Positions 50,104-50,415 of a DNA stretch of 50,415 bases are shown here, piece by piece. The DNA is from Bacilli bacterium (GTDB lineage Bacteria; Bacillota_I; Bacilli_A; RF39; UBA660). The position numbers were made by a program, and so were the translations under genes. The stretch lies in contig JAFRIS010000027.1 of NCBI GenBank assembly GCA_017432665.1, positions 1 through 50,415 of the forward strand, read 5' to 3'. The notes under the pieces are model-generated. The model was not told the origin of the DNA. It did not search any database and saw nothing but the letters and a program-made list of their open reading frames with translations. Within the stretch, counting starts at the first letter, position 1. Every line of letters starts with the position of its first letter.

Positions 50104-50415
50104 ATGGCTAAAAAAGTAGTTGATAAGGAAAAATTAGCTAAAGTTACTAAAAAAGGGAAAGGTTTTATGGGTGAATTTAAAGAATTCATCATGCGTGGAA
50201 ATGTTATGGATATGGCTGTCGGTGTTATTATCGGTGGTGCATTTTCAGGAATCGTTACAGCATTAACTGATGACTTCATTAATCCATTAATTAATGGTAT
50301 TGGTGGAGCAGAAGTTGGAGGAACTTTAAAAATCTACGGAGGACAAGTTATTAAATATGGTGATTTTATTACTGCAATAATTAATTTCTTAATTATGGCA
50401 TTAGTATTATTCTTC
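50104..50415 (+). CDS. mscL: Large-conductance mechanosensitive channel MscL (3' truncated)
   Basis: The first 104 codons are visible; the gene continues beyond the window. After a basic 20-residue N-terminus, GFMGEFKEFIMRGNVMDMAVGVIIGGAFSGIVTAL is the MscL amphipathic helix and pore-lining TM1, including RGNVxDxAVGVIIG. A periplasmic-type loop and the start of TM2 (YGDFITAIINFLIMALVLFF) follow. The pentamer opens under membrane tension to release solutes. The N-terminus is ~15 residues longer than in E. coli. AAAAGGAGTG precedes the ATG. Confidence 0.96.
   Translation, partial: MAKKVVDKEKLAKVTKKGKGFMGEFKEFIMRGNVMDMAVGVIIGGAFSGIVTALTDDFINPLINGIGGAEVGGTLKIYGGQVIKYGDFITAIINFLIMALVLFF

Noticed and set aside
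1..50415. Mycoplasma-type genetic code
   Set aside because: TGA ends several complete genes (CapA-like, second RNase R, cdaR) and Trp is written TGG throughout.

Overview
The window is AT-rich bacterial DNA from a Gram-positive, low-GC Bacillota, most likely a gut Bacilli lineage near the Mollicutes (RF39- or Erysipelotrichia-like; inference, no 16S gene is present). Support: T-box leaders before leuS and tyrS, TGA used as stop and TGG as Trp (so not the Mycoplasma code), SecG, CdaA/CdaR, MurJ, FemX-type ligases, a sortase, VanY, strong AGGAGG-type ribosome sites, and a tmRNA tag resembling Mollicute tags.

Layout. 1-1.6 kb: 3' part of an Hpt-domain protein with seven 60-bp acidic repeats, then an opposing membrane protein. 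1.7-6.2 kb: RNA quality-control block secG, rnr, CapA-like, smpB, ssrA. 6.3-7.9 kb: large surface protein. 8-9.9 kb: FNT channel, HMA-like protein, TtcA-like PP-loop enzyme, small membrane protein. 10-13.9 kb: NlpC/P60 wall hydrolase, second RNase R, Cys-rich protein. 14-16.2 kb: cdaA-cdaR (c-di-AMP). 16.3-21 kb: unknown gene, Trx-like membrane protein, S41 protease, then on the minus strand a sortase with a thioester-domain adhesin. 21.2-29.5 kb: fhs, Ig-like anchored protein, short NfeD-like protein, radical SAM, VanY, GH31 and an unknown gene. 29.5-35.2 kb: leucine T-box, small membrane protein, leuS, Fic, murJ. 35.3-39.3 kb: a five-gene WXG-like/peptidoglycan-hydrolase operon. 39.3-45.1 kb: two FemX genes (minus), trmB, lipoprotein, acidic protein, DUF948, YtxH. 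45.1-48.5 kb: tyrosine T-box and tyrS, beta-propeller protein, histidine phosphatase. 48.5-50.4 kb: DUF6273 surface protein with a hypervariable-looking 3' end, structured tail, start of mscL.

Most of the window serves RNA quality control, translation and cell-envelope construction. The accessory points of interest are: (1) the 3' end of the DUF6273 gene, whose composition and AAC-derivable codons look like the variable region of a diversity-generating retroelement, followed by a nested inverted repeat; (2) the WXG-like operon, in which two proteins share a 102-residue N-terminal module (57% identical by hand count) joined to different wall hydrolases; (3) a thioester adhesin apparently initiated at AUA, paired with a sortase lacking the usual Arg and with a VPNTR sorting motif; (4) a tmRNA tag ending AYAL.

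Promoters are sigma-A type, very often with an extended -10 (TGn). Terminators often overlap stop codons, and several -35 boxes sit inside the preceding terminator. All functional calls rest on reading motifs by eye; no database search was run.
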